A stretch of DNA of 64,000 nt from Planctomycetota bacterium (lineage in GTDB: Bacteria > Planctomycetota > UBA1135), in assembly GCA_004295085.1 (NCBI GenBank), contig SHNF01000018.1, forward strand, positions 248,001-312,000, in the 5' to 3' direction. Under the pieces are notes generated by a model. That model did no database searches, was not told the origin of the DNA, and saw only the letters and a list, made by a program, of their open reading frames with translations. Of this stretch, positions 8,545-16,610 are shown piece after piece. Every line of letters starts with the position of its first letter. The first letter of the stretch is position 1. The translations under genes were made by a program, and so were the position numbers.

Positions 8545-8570
8545 GGAGGGGCGGCGCAAGCCGCCCCTCC
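8545..8570 (+). terminator. GNRA-capped hairpin after RRM gene
   Basis: A perfect 11-bp stem (8545-8555 with 8560-8570) is closed by a GCAA tetraloop, with GCGCTTTG following. The U-tract is short, but stem strength and position after the RRM stop fit a terminator. Confidence 0.65.
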
Positions 8571-8586
8571 GCGCTTTGCCTGAACC

Positions 8587-8592
8587 TATCAT
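8587..8592 (+). promoter_or_regulatory. -10 box TATCAT, leaderless start of DUF3500 gene
   Basis: TATCAT ends 6 nt before the ATG at 8599, so transcription would start at the ATG. GAGGG lies between them but would not be in a leaderless mRNA. Confidence 0.45.
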
Positions 8593-8598
8593 GAGGGT

Positions 8599-9615
8599 AT
8601 GCGCGCCTGGGCCCTCTGGTCCGCCCTCGGCATCGCCACGTTCCTGGCCGGCGCCGCCTCTCCCTCTATCTTCTCTTCCGGCGACGCCATGGCCGGCGCG
8701 GCCCGGCGCTTCGTAGCCACGCTCGACGCGCGCCAGCGCGAGCAGGCGCTCGTTGCCTTCGACGACGCCGAGCGCCGCAACTGGCACTTCGTCCCGCGCA
8801 GCCGGCGCGGCCTCGCGCTCCGGGACATGAGCGAGGTGCAGCGGCGCGCGGCCCATGATCTCCTGCGCAGCGCGCTCAGCTCCGGCGGCTACCTGAAGGC
8901 CACCGGCGTCCTGCAGCTGGAAGCGATCCTGCGCGATCTGGAGGACAACGCCGGCCGCGATCCCGGCCTCTATCACGTCACGGTGTTCGGCGAGCCGGGG
9001 AGCGGCCCCTGGGGATGGCGCGTCGAGGGCCATCACCTGTCCCTCAACTTCAGCGCCGTCGCGGACGAGCGCGCGGCCACGACGCCGTCCTTCCTCGGCG
9101 CCAATCCGGCCGAGGTGGCGGATGGCCCGCACGCCGGCTGGCGCCTGCTCTCGGCCGAAGAGGACCTGGGCCGCGAGCTGCTGCGCTCCCTGGACGCCGG
9201 GCAGCGCCAGCAGGCCGTGATCGCCGAGGACGCGCCGGCGGACATCCTGTTCGGCCCGGGCAAGGCGCCCGACTTCGACCAGCCCGTCGGGCTGCCCTGG
9301 TCGGCCATGAACGCCGAGCAGCACGCGCTGCTGTGGCGCCTGATCCAGGAGTACGCCAACAACCTGCGGGCCGACCTGGCCAAGGCCCAGCTGGCCCGCA
9401 TCAGCCCGGGCAACGCCGACGAGCTGCGCTTCGCCTGGGCCGGCGGCGCGGAGCCCGGCCAGGGCCACTATTACCGCATCAGCGGCCCGACCTTCGTCAT
9501 CGAGTACGACAACACCCAGGGCGGCGCCAACCACGTGCACACCTGCTGGCGCGACCGCGACGACTTCGGCGAGGACCTGCTGCGCCGCCACCACGCGGAG
9601 CAGCACCCGAAATGA
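8599..9615 (+). CDS. DUF3500 domain protein, exported
   Basis: A 338-residue protein with an N-terminal hydrophobic leader (ALWSALGIATFLAGAAS). The remainder matches the DUF3500 pattern: a helical start (ARRFVATLDARQREQAL), the WHFVPRSRRGLALRDM line, YHVTVFGEPGS, and GWRVEGHHLSLNF. The C-terminal signature is FVIEYDNTQGGANHVHTCWR with a closing RDDFGEDLL. The biochemical function of this family is not established. The His-rich C-terminal signature suggests metal or ligand binding, which is only inference. The next gene starts inside its stop codon (ATGA), so the two are co-translated. Confidence 0.85.
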   Translation: MRAWALWSALGIATFLAGAASPSIFSSGDAMAGAARRFVATLDARQREQALVAFDDAERRNWHFVPRSRRGLALRDMSEVQRRAAHDLLRSALSSGGYLKATGVLQLEAILRDLEDNAGRDPGLYHVTVFGEPGSGPWGWRVEGHHLSLNFSAVADERAATTPSFLGANPAEVADGPHAGWRLLSAEEDLGRELLRSLDAGQRQQAVIAEDAPADILFGPGKAPDFDQPVGLPWSAMNAEQHALLWRLIQEYANNLRADLAKAQLARISPGNADELRFAWAGGAEPGQGHYYRISGPTFVIEYDNTQGGANHVHTCWRDRDDFGEDLLRRHHAEQHPK

Positions 9616-10082
9616 GCCACCCCTACGCGCGCGAGCGCGTCGAGAACTGGGCCGCCGACTTCTGCGCCAGCGACGCCGCGCGCGCCTTCCCGCCCGGCGC
9701 CCGCGAGCCGTCGCTGCTCGCTACCTTCCTTCTGGCCGCCTGCTCCGTGCGCGACGTGGAGCCGGAAGACGTCGAGGACGAAGACCTCAAGACTGCCCTG
9801 CTGCAGCGCGTGGCGCGCCTGAACCTGTCCCCGGAGGCCCGAGAGCACGCTCCAGCCCTCTGCGGCGCCTTCCTGGAGTTCCTGGCGGCTGAAGGGCGCC
9901 TGTCCGGCGGCCGCGCGAAAGGCGCCTACGTGTGCGCGCTGCGCGGCGCCTTCGCCGCCGCCACCGGCCAGGAGGACCAGCTCGCGCGCCGCGGCCGGAA
10001 GATCGACCGCAACGGCCCCTGCCCCTGCGGCAGCGGCCGCAAGTACAAGAAGTGCTGCATGAACCTGCTGGAGCAGGGCTGA
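9612..10082 (+). CDS. SEC-C motif protein
   Basis: A 156-residue protein whose ATG overlaps the DUF3500 stop. Residues 1-130 are helical without a recognised domain and include an acidic patch (VEPEDVEDEDLK). The C-terminus carries a SEC-C zinc motif, GPCPCGSGRKYKKCC, as at the end of SecA and in many small proteins. By analogy the motif binds zinc and contacts ribosomes or SecB-like partners. The role here is unknown. Coupling to an exported DUF3500 protein hints at a helper function for its export or folding. Confidence 0.8.
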   Translation: MSHPYARERVENWAADFCASDAARAFPPGAREPSLLATFLLAACSVRDVEPEDVEDEDLKTALLQRVARLNLSPEAREHAPALCGAFLEFLAAEGRLSGGRAKGAYVCALRGAFAAATGQEDQLARRGRKIDRNGPCPCGSGRKYKKCCMNLLEQG

Positions 10083-10124
10083 GGAAGCGAGTCCTCGAGG
10101 CTTACGGCCGAGGCGCGAGCGGGC

Positions 10125-10403
10125 TTATCGGCGATTCGGTCCGCCACCCCGCGGGCCGCGGCTTTCCCTCGGTTGGGCTTCGTTGACCTTCAGCTCTCGA
10201 GACTCGAGGCGGAAGCCGTTCAAGGCCTTGATCGCAGCCTGGCCTTCCGCGGCGCCCATCTCGACGAAGCCGAAGCCGCGCGGGCGGCTCGTCTCACGAT
10301 CCATGACGACCGTGGCCGATTGGACCGGGCCGTACGGCTCGAACAAGAGGCGGAGGGCGTTGTCATCAACGCTGAAGGGTAGATTTCCTACGTAGATGTT
10401 CAT
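10125..10403 (-). CDS. Small RRM RNA-binding protein
   Basis: A 92-residue protein that is essentially one RRM: RNP2 IYVGNL at residues 3-8, RNP1 RGFGFVEM near 42-49, and a short basic tail (GPRGGGPNRR). It is close in length and sequence to cyanobacterial and planctomycete glycine-poor Rbp proteins. It is clearly paralogous to the RRM protein at 8069. The ATG at 10403 gives MNIYVGN; the frame extends 11 codons further upstream without coding character. It has a leader of about 105 nt with a reasonable promoter at 10515-10543. Confidence 0.88.
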   Translation of the reverse strand: MNIYVGNLPFSVDDNALRLLFEPYGPVQSATVVMDRETSRPRGFGFVEMGAAEGQAAIKALNGFRLESRELKVNEAQPRESRGPRGGGPNRR

Positions 10404-10654
10404 GTCTTTTCTTGACCGACCCGAGCAACGGAACAACCGACGAAAGCCACACTCGGGAGAGATTCCAATCGGTGAGCCGCCACTTGACGGTGGATTCGGC
10501 TCGATGAATCAATCAGGCTAGCACTTCTGTTCCGTCCGCGCAAGGAAAGTCTCTTCCCGGTCGGTCGCCAGCCGGCCCCACTGCGCCGGAGGGGAACCAA
10601 GCCCGGCGTAGGGATTCGGAGGTTCGGCAATCTCCGGATCTCTTCGCGGTCACG
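10404..10654 (-). other. Intergenic leader region of second RRM gene
   Basis: This 251-bp gap lies between the glycosidase stop and the RRM start. It is less GC-rich than its neighbours. It holds the promoter at 10515-10543 and otherwise nothing recognised. Inverted pieces such as GAACAACCGACGAAAG show no long stem. Confidence 0.5.
10515..10543 (-). promoter_or_regulatory. Promoter of second RRM gene
   Basis: On the minus strand, TTGCGC (10543-10538) and TAGCCT (10520-10515) are separated by exactly 17 nt. The -10 sits in the 9-mer CTAGCCTGA that also precedes the first RRM gene. The implied transcript has a leader of about 105 nt. Confidence 0.5.
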
Positions 10655-13600
10655 TCAGCTCTCGATCTGAATCTCAAGCACGGAAGCCGTCTCAGGGTCC
10701 GCGGGCGCCTCCAGCGCGAACGGCGGGTCCAGGCGCACGACGGCCTGCCCGTCCGTGATCGACAGGTTCGCGGGCACTTCCTTTCCGGCGAGGCGAACCC
10801 GCACCCGCGCGCTGCGTGCATCCGGAGGCAGAGGCAAGCCGAGTTGCTGGAGAGCAAGACGTCCCCAACGCAGCTTCAAGGTGGCGGTCAAGCGTTGGGG
10901 AGCCATCTGCTGCTCGTACGTGCCCCAGCCTTCGGCGGCGGTGAAGGCGGCGCGGAAGTTTTCGGGGTTGAGGCGCGGGGCGAAGGCGATGCGGCCGGCC
11001 GGGCCGTCGTACTCGAAGCCGCACAGCGCGGTGAAGACGCCCCAGGACGCCAGCGCGCGCGCGTAGTGGTCGCCGCATTCGACTTCGTTCCAGGGGTTGT
11101 GCTTGCGGCCGTCGTAGCGCTCGTGGATGGCACGCACGATTGCGAGCGCTTCGGTCAGCATGCCTTCCCAGACCATGTGTCCGGCCACCTGGTACTCGAT
11201 GCCGGTCCAGACCTCCTCGCGGTAGCGCACGCCTTCCTTGAGATACTCGCTGCGCGGCCAGGTGCAGGTGAAGAGCCCGGCTTCCCCCGGCGTCACGAAC
11301 CAGCGCTCGGGCGGGTGCGCGGCGTTCTGCGGGCCGATGTCCGGCGCCCAGTTGTATTTCCAGACCGATTGCAGGGCCGCGCGCACCGCCTGGGGCGGAT
11401 ACAGGTAGCCCAGGCCGAGCTGGTGCGCCCAGCCCTGGCCGAACATCTGGTCGGCGAGGCACCCGGGGCCGTACTGCCACTTCCCATGCTGCTGCAGGTC
11501 CACTTCCTGGATGAAGTACTCGCCGTTGAAGAGGCGCTCCATGCTGCGCCGCGAGCCCTGCTCGGACAGCTCGCGGCAGCGCCCGGCGAAGGCGAAGTCG
11601 CCCATGCGTTGCGCCATCTCCTGCCCGGCGCGCAGCGCGGCCAGGTACAGGGCGCCCACGAAGCTGTTCGGGCCCTCGAAGTTGATGTCGTAGGTGTTGT
11701 GCTGCGAGTCCTCGATCAGGCCGTCGGCCTGGTCGCCGTCGTGGCCGATCAAGAACTCCAGCGCCTGTTTGATCCGGGGCCAGTGCTCGCGCAGGAACGC
11801 GTCGTCCTGGCTGCACAGGTGCTCGCGGTAAGCCTTCAGGATGGTGCCGCACTGGCCGTCGGCGGCGTACCAGTCGTTGCCGCGGAAGCCGACCAGGCCA
11901 GTGTCGTGGAAGGCCACGCCGAAGTCCTGGTGGCGCCGCACGCTGCGCTCCAGCTCCGGGAACAGTCGGCCGAGCGCGTGCGCGTAGTTCCAGACATGGG
12001 TGCAGGTGCCTTCGCAGCAGCCGACGCCCTCCCAGGCCCAAAAACGGCCGTTCCCGCGCCATTCGGTCAGGCCCGTGGCCAGGTTGGCGACCGGCGCGTG
12101 CAGGCGGTCCAGCAGCCAGTGGGGGAGGGTGCTGTCGTACCAGGTTGCGTGCCAGCGCTCCGTGTGCTCGCGCAGCAGTGCGCAGTTGCGCGCGACGTAG
12201 CGCATGACGTCGTCAACCCCGGCGAAGCGCGTGTTGTAGAAGACGCCATGCTCCTTGTTGGGGAAGTGCCAGGCCAGGATCACTGTGGCTTCGCCGCGCC
12301 CGCCCGGACGCAGGCTCCCGCCGTGCCACAGGACGCCGCCCCAGGGCGCCTGCGGCCCAAGCGCCTCCTCTTCCGAGTACTCGTGGCTCCAGGCCTCGGT
12401 GTCCGGCGCGTTCTCCAGCTCCGGGCCGGGCAGGATGCCCAATGCCACGCCGCCGTTGTCCAGGCGCCGGGCCCAGGGCTCCGCGCGCCCGCGCCGCGGC
12501 CGGGATTCCATCTGGATCTGGTCCACGTTGACGTGGCCCCAGCCGCCGCTCTCGGCGTCCACGATCTCGACGCGCGCCTTCCTGCCCAGGTGGGCCTGGA
12601 CGTCGAAGGAGTGCCACAGCAGCAGCTCGCTGTTGCGCCCCTCGGCGCTGGCGACGCCCTGTCCGTCCACCAGCAGGTTCACGCAGGTCTTGCCGGCATG
12701 CTTGCCGCCGCCGATGAGGAAGTTGAGATACGGCCGCTCCAGCGTGAACTCCGGCGACAGCAGGCGCCCGTGCGGCCCGTCGCCGCCGCGGTACGTGTTG
12801 ACGAGCCCCTGCCCCAGGAAGCCGCTCACCGGGTTCTGGTCGGGCAGCGTGCCGGTGGCCGGACCGGGGCCGAAGGCCGCGCCCTCCACGGTCCATCCGG
12901 CATAGTCGCGGCCCTCGAAATCGGCGATCACGATCGGGGCTGCGCCGCGCGCGCTCCCGGGCTCGCGCGCGCCGAAGCGCACCCACAGGGCGGCGCTGGC
13001 ATCGTCGTCGCCGGTTTCGACCGTGCGCACCAGCTCCATGCCGTCGGCGGCGCTGCTGCGGCCGGCCGGGCTCTCCACGCGCAGGCGCAGCGTGAAGCCG
13101 AGCGCCTGGCCCGAAGTGTTCTCCACCGCGTAGCACAGGATGGCGGCAGGCAGGGCCGAATCGGCCGCGTGCAAGGGGATGAACGGCGAGAAGGCCTGCA
13201 GCGTGATCCGCAGCGGGAAGTCATCCGCGGCATACGTGACGAAGGCCAGCGGATACTCGCCCGCGAATTCCAGCGCGGGAAAGCCGGTGCGGTCCAGGCT
13301 GCGCGTCTCCGCGCGCCCGTCCGCCCATTCGGCGGTGATCAGGATCTGGTGCGGCAGGTCCGACTGCGGCGTGCGCCGCTGGTAATTGGCGGCGCCGTAG
13401 CCGGAGAATCGATGCTCCTGGAACAGGTTCCATTCCGCCAGGCGCCCCGCGCCGGTGAGGTACAGCTGGCCGGCGGCGATGCCGCCCACCGGCATGGCCA
13501 GTGTGTCCAGCGCGTCGCCGCGGTACACCTTGCGCTCTCCCTTCGCGGTCAGCGCGCGCACCCACTGCGGATCCAGCTTCTTCTCGGCCGGCACGTGATG

Positions 13601-13723
13601 GCTGATGCGCGCGGCTGCGGCCGGCTCCTGGCGCAGCAGCGGGAGCAGGGGCAGCGCGGCGGCTCCGCCTCCGGCGGCCTTCAGGAAGTGGCGCCGGTCC
13701 ACGGCGTTGCGGTCATCGGGCAT
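10655..13723 (-). CDS. GBA2-type/DUF608 (GH116-like) glycosidase, Tat-exported
   Basis: A 1022-residue protein. The N-terminus has a twin-arginine signal (DRRHFLKAAGG, Arg10-Arg11) followed by a hydrophobic run (AALPLLPLL). A beta-sandwich GBA2_N region follows (around YRGDALDTLAMPVGGIAAG), and a concanavalin-like insertion lies near residues 270-400. The C-terminal (alpha/alpha)6 DUF608 domain includes FWAWEGVG and QHNTYDINFEGPN, the segments that hold the catalytic Glu and Asp in GH116 relatives. The expected activity is exo-glycosidase on beta-linked sugars or glycolipids in the periplasm. The ATG at 13723 was chosen because it puts the Tat motif at the N-terminus. The catalytic assignment is by family analogy. 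Confidence 0.87.
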   Translation of the reverse strand: MPDDRNAVDRRHFLKAAGGGAAALPLLPLLRQEPAAAARISHHVPAEKKLDPQWVRALTAKGERKVYRGDALDTLAMPVGGIAAGQLYLTGAGRLAEWNLFQEHRFSGYGAANYQRRTPQSDLPHQILITAEWADGRAETRSLDRTGFPALEFAGEYPLAFVTYAADDFPLRITLQAFSPFIPLHAADSALPAAILCYAVENTSGQALGFTLRLRVESPAGRSSAADGMELVRTVETGDDDASAALWVRFGAREPGSARGAAPIVIADFEGRDYAGWTVEGAAFGPGPATGTLPDQNPVSGFLGQGLVNTYRGGDGPHGRLLSPEFTLERPYLNFLIGGGKHAGKTCVNLLVDGQGVASAEGRNSELLLWHSFDVQAHLGRKARVEIVDAESGGWGHVNVDQIQMESRPRRGRAEPWARRLDNGGVALGILPGPELENAPDTEAWSHEYSEEEALGPQAPWGGVLWHGGSLRPGGRGEATVILAWHFPNKEHGVFYNTRFAGVDDVMRYVARNCALLREHTERWHATWYDSTLPHWLLDRLHAPVANLATGLTEWRGNGRFWAWEGVGCCEGTCTHVWNYAHALGRLFPELERSVRRHQDFGVAFHDTGLVGFRGNDWYAADGQCGTILKAYREHLCSQDDAFLREHWPRIKQALEFLIGHDGDQADGLIEDSQHNTYDINFEGPNSFVGALYLAALRAGQEMAQRMGDFAFAGRCRELSEQGSRRSMERLFNGEYFIQEVDLQQHGKWQYGPGCLADQMFGQGWAHQLGLGYLYPPQAVRAALQSVWKYNWAPDIGPQNAAHPPERWFVTPGEAGLFTCTWPRSEYLKEGVRYREEVWTGIEYQVAGHMVWEGMLTEALAIVRAIHERYDGRKHNPWNEVECGDHYARALASWGVFTALCGFEYDGPAGRIAFAPRLNPENFRAAFTAAEGWGTYEQQMAPQRLTATLKLRWGRLALQQLGLPLPPDARSARVRVRLAGKEVPANLSITDGQAVVRLDPPFALEAPADPETASVLEIQIES

Positions 13724-13749
13724 GGCAGGACCTCGTTCCCGGGGCGCCG

Positions 13750-13755
13750 AGTCTA
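13750..13755 (-). promoter_or_regulatory. -10-like TAGACT before glycosidase gene
   Basis: GCTAGACT on the minus strand lies 26 nt before the ATG at 13723. GCTAGACT also precedes the Kelch gene and ddl. Confidence 0.35.
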
Positions 13756-13893
13756 GCGGTCCGCCCGGGCCGCCCGGCTCCAGGAAGGAGATCCCCGCGA
13801 TTGCGTGTGACGTACCATGAGCACCCGTCATCCAAGCAGTACCCCGGCGCAGCGGCGCCGGCCCCTAGTCCCAGATCCGGAGCAACGCAATCC

Positions 13894-14283
13894 ATGAAGT
13901 CCCACCTCAGCCGCAGCAACGCGCGCGTCCAGCGCGCCGCTTCCGTGGTCGCCCTGGCCGTGTCCGGCCTGTTCGCCGGCAGCATTGCCGGCTGCACCAG
14001 TCCTGACGAGCAGGGCTCGAGCAGCGAGAGCTCCATGGCCGCGCATGCCTGCGCCGGTATGAACGCGTGCAAGGGCCAGGGCGGCTGCAAGACGGCCAGC
14101 CACGCCTGCGCCGGCCAGAACGCGTGCAAGGGCCAGGGCGGATGCGCCACGGTGGATCACCACAGCTGCGCGGGCAAGAACGCGTGCAAGGGCCAGGGCG
14201 GCTGCAAGACGGCCAGCCACGCCTGCGCCGGCCAGAACGCGTGCAAGGGCCAGGGCGGCTGCGCCGTGCCGGTCAAGCACTAG
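13894..14283 (+). CDS. Cys-repeat lipoprotein (four HxCAGxNACKGQGGC repeats)
   Basis: A 129-residue protein. The N-terminus is basic, then hydrophobic, and ends in a lipobox (SIAGC, Cys34), so it should be a lipoprotein. A Ser-rich linker leads to four near-identical repeats at residues 51-65, 70-84, 90-104 and 109-123. Each follows H-x-C-A-G-x-N-A-C-K-G-Q-G-G-C, giving twelve Cys with flanking His. Such density suggests metal binding (copper, zinc, mercury or arsenic) at the cell surface. Similar CKGQGG-type repeats occur in small uncharacterised proteins near metallophore (bufferin-like) genes, but no maturase is present here. CCGGAG lies 11 nt before the ATG. It is probably transcribed with the three redox and membrane genes downstream. 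Confidence 0.8.
   Translation: MKSHLSRSNARVQRAASVVALAVSGLFAGSIAGCTSPDEQGSSSESSMAAHACAGMNACKGQGGCKTASHACAGQNACKGQGGCATVDHHSCAGKNACKGQGGCKTASHACAGQNACKGQGGCAVPVKH
14044..14262 (+). repeat. Tandem repeat array inside Cys-repeat lipoprotein
   Basis: There are four coding repeats of about 57-60 bp (starts 14044, 14101, 14161, 14218). The first pair and the second pair are nearly the same DNA 117 bp apart, implying duplication of a 39-residue two-repeat unit. The unit is in frame and conserved, so it is a coding repeat, not a CRISPR. Confidence 0.8.
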
Positions 14284-14298
14284 CTCGGCGAAGCAGCA

Positions 14299-14329
14299 GC
14301 GCCGGCGAGGATCCGCTCCGCGCCGGCGC
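14299..14329 (+). terminator. Possible hairpin after Cys-repeat gene
   Basis: GCGCCGGCG (14299-14307) pairs with CGCCGGCGC (14321-14329) across a 13-nt loop. No U-tract follows, so it may be an attenuator or an mRNA stability element between the lipoprotein and TVP38 genes. Confidence 0.3.
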
Positions 14330-14386
14330 GCTCGACTTCCTTGACGCCACGGCGTCGCTCGCCTCCCAGCAGCCTGCCTGCGCTGC

Positions 14387-15091
14387 ATGAAGAAGCTGCT
14401 CCTGCTCCTTCCGCTGGTCGCCGCCGCGCTGGTGGCCTTCTTCCTGCTCCGGGACCGGATCCCGGAGTTCGTGGAGTGGGTGCGCGGGCGCGGGGTGCTC
14501 GGCGCGCTCCTGATCGGCTTGGTCTACGTGGCGGCGGTGGCCCTCCTCGTGCCCGCATCCGCTCTGACCCTCGCCATCGGCTTCATTTATGGACCGGTCG
14601 TCGGCACCGCCATCGTGTCGCCGGCCAGCGTCGTGGGCGCCACGGTGGCCTTCCTGCTCGCCCGGACACTCCTGCGCAAGCCGGTGGAACAGAAGTTCGG
14701 CGCCAGCCCGCGCTTCAAGGCCCTGGACCGCGCCATCGAGAAGGACGGGCTGAAGATCCTGATCCTGACCCGCCTGTCCCCCGTGATCCCGTTCGGTCCG
14801 CTGAACTACCTGTTCGGCCTGACGCGGATGCCGCTCCTTCCCTACGTTCTCGGCTCCTTCGTCGGCATGCTGCCGGGCACCTTCCTGTACGTCTATCTTG
14901 GCTCCACCCTGGAGGACGTGTCGCAGATCGTGAGCGGCGGCGCGTCTGCGGGCGGCGCCGGAACTGTGCTGAAGTGGGCCGGCCTGGCCGCGACCGTCGT
15001 CGTGACCGTGTACATCACCCTCATCGCGCGCAAGGCCTTCCGCGAGGCGGCGCCGGAGGTCGCGACAGAGGCGGCGGACGCGAACCAGTAG
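14387..15091 (+). CDS. TVP38/TMEM64 (VTT/DedA-like) membrane protein
   Basis: A 234-residue inner-membrane protein with about six hydrophobic segments. The VTT signature is visible: FIYGPVVGTAIVSP, then LARTLLRKPV, then the re-entrant stretch RLSPVIPFGPLNYLFGLT. The family includes lipid scramblases and flippases (DedA/VTT). The TVP38 branch is often found beside mercuric-reductase-like flavoproteins and TIGR04283 glycosyltransferases, exactly as here. No Shine-Dalgarno or -10 is evident. It starts 104 nt after the Cys-repeat stop and is followed 13 nt later by the flavoprotein. Confidence 0.88.
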   Translation: MKKLLLLLPLVAAALVAFFLLRDRIPEFVEWVRGRGVLGALLIGLVYVAAVALLVPASALTLAIGFIYGPVVGTAIVSPASVVGATVAFLLARTLLRKPVEQKFGASPRFKALDRAIEKDGLKILILTRLSPVIPFGPLNYLFGLTRMPLLPYVLGSFVGMLPGTFLYVYLGSTLEDVSQIVSGGASAGGAGTVLKWAGLAATVVVTVYITLIARKAFREAAPEVATEAADANQ

Positions 15092-15104
15092 GCTGGAGCG
15101 CGCC

Positions 15105-16610
15105 GTGGCCATCCTGCAGCAGGACATCTACGACCAGCGTTTGCGCGCGCTGGTGGCGCCGCCGCGCTGGCAGAACCCGAAGCCCGCGGACCGCTACAAC
15201 CTGGTGGTGATCGGCGGCGGCACCGCGGGCCTGGTGGCGGCGGCCGGCGCCGCGGGCCTTGGCGGCAAGGTCGCGCTGGTCGAGCGCGAGCTGCTCGGCG
15301 GCGACTGCCTCAACTACGGCTGCGTGCCGAGCAAGGCGCTCCTGCGCGCCGCCAAGGCCGTGGCCGAGGCGCGCCGCGGCCCCGAGTTCGGCCTGCATCT
15401 GCCGGCAGACTTGCGCCCCGACTTCGCCGCCCTCATGCAGCGCATGCGGCGCCTGCGCGCGGACATCGCCGTGCACGACAGCGCCGAGCGCTTCCAGAAG
15501 CTCGGAGTGGACGTCTTCCTGGGCGTCGCCCGCTTCACCGGCCGCGACACCGTCGAAGTCGACGGCGTCCGGCTCCGCTTCTCGCGCGCGCTGATCGCGA
15601 CCGGAGGCCGGCCCGTCGAGCTCGACGTTCCCGGTATTCAGGAAACCGGCTACCGCACCAACCTGGACCTGTTCACGCTCACCGAGCTGCCGCGCCGCCT
15701 GGTCGTGGTGGGCGCCGGACCGATCGGCTGCGAGATGGCGCAGGCCTTCGCCCTGTTCGGCAGCCAGGTCACCGTGATCACGCACGACCGCAAGGTCCTC
15801 CCGCGCGAGGACCCGGAGGCCTCCGCGATCGTGAAAAAGGCCATGGAGGCCTCCGGCGTGCGCTTCGAGCTGGACGGCAAGCTCGAGCGCGCCGAGCGCC
15901 GCGGCAGGGACAGGATCGTCATCTGGAAGCGCGGCGAGGAGACCCACGAGACGCCCTGCGACGAGATCCTGCTGGCCACAGGACGTCGGCCCAACATCGA
16001 GAACCTCGGTCTCGATCAAGCCGGCGTGCAGACCGACCAGCGCGGGGTGGTCGTGGACGAGTACCTTCGCAGCAGCAACTCGCGCATCTACGCCTCCGGC
16101 GACGTGGCCGGCAAGTGGCAATTCACGCACGCCGCCGACGCGATGTCGCGGCTGGTGCTGCGCAACGCCCTCTTCTTCGGCCGCGCCAAGGTGAGCGCGC
16201 TCACGATCCCCTGGTGCACGTACACGCACCCGGAGGCGGCCCACGTCGGCCTCTACCAGCACGACGCCAACGAGACCGGCCTCGACCTCGAGGAGATCAG
16301 GATCCCCTTCGAGGACGTGGATCGCGCCGTGCTGGACGGCGACGCCGAGGGCTTCGCCAAGGCCATCATCGACAAGAAGACCGGGCGGCTGCGCGGCGCC
16401 ACGGTGGTCGCCGCCCACGCCGGCGAGATCCTGGGAGAGGCCTGCCTGGCCGTGACCCAGCGCCAGAAGGTCGGCGCCCTCTCCTCCATCATCCATCCCT
16501 ACCCGACCCAGGTCTCGGTTTGGGGCCGCATCGGCGACGAGGGCATGCGGCGCAAGCTCACTCCCACCGCCGCCAAGGTCCTGCGTAAGATCCTGGAGTG
16601 GCGGCGCTGA
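15105..16610 (+). CDS. MerA-like FAD/NAD(P) disulfide oxidoreductase
   Basis: A 501-residue class-I pyridine nucleotide-disulfide oxidoreductase. It has the FAD-binding glycine motif IGGGTAGL (near residue 37) and a redox-active disulfide in GGDCLNYGCVPSK (Cys68, Cys73). A second nucleotide fold follows (VVVGAGPIGCEMAQ), and the dimer-interface His appears in IIHPYPTQ. True mercuric reductases end in a vicinal Cys pair. This one ends LRKILEWRR with no Cys, so mercury reduction is unlikely. It probably reduces a thiol, quinone or metalloid-bound substrate. A GTG start at 15105 has GGAG 6 nt upstream. The next gene starts 13 nt before its stop. Confidence 0.9.
   Translation: MAILQQDIYDQRLRALVAPPRWQNPKPADRYNLVVIGGGTAGLVAAAGAAGLGGKVALVERELLGGDCLNYGCVPSKALLRAAKAVAEARRGPEFGLHLPADLRPDFAALMQRMRRLRADIAVHDSAERFQKLGVDVFLGVARFTGRDTVEVDGVRLRFSRALIATGGRPVELDVPGIQETGYRTNLDLFTLTELPRRLVVVGAGPIGCEMAQAFALFGSQVTVITHDRKVLPREDPEASAIVKKAMEASGVRFELDGKLERAERRGRDRIVIWKRGEETHETPCDEILLATGRRPNIENLGLDQAGVQTDQRGVVVDEYLRSSNSRIYASGDVAGKWQFTHAADAMSRLVLRNALFFGRAKVSALTIPWCTYTHPEAAHVGLYQHDANETGLDLEEIRIPFEDVDRAVLDGDAEGFAKAIIDKKTGRLRGATVVAAHAGEILGEACLAVTQRQKVGALSSIIHPYPTQVSVWGRIGDEGMRRKLTPTAAKVLRKILEWRR

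Noticed and set aside
14044..14262. Regular repeats as a possible CRISPR array
   Set aside because: The repeats are in frame, encode a conserved Cys motif and have no unique spacers; this is a protein repeat.
13894..14283. Bufferin/methanobactin-type RiPP precursor
   Set aside because: The CKGQGG repeats recall such peptides, but there is a lipobox and no DUF692 or MbnBC-like maturase nearby.
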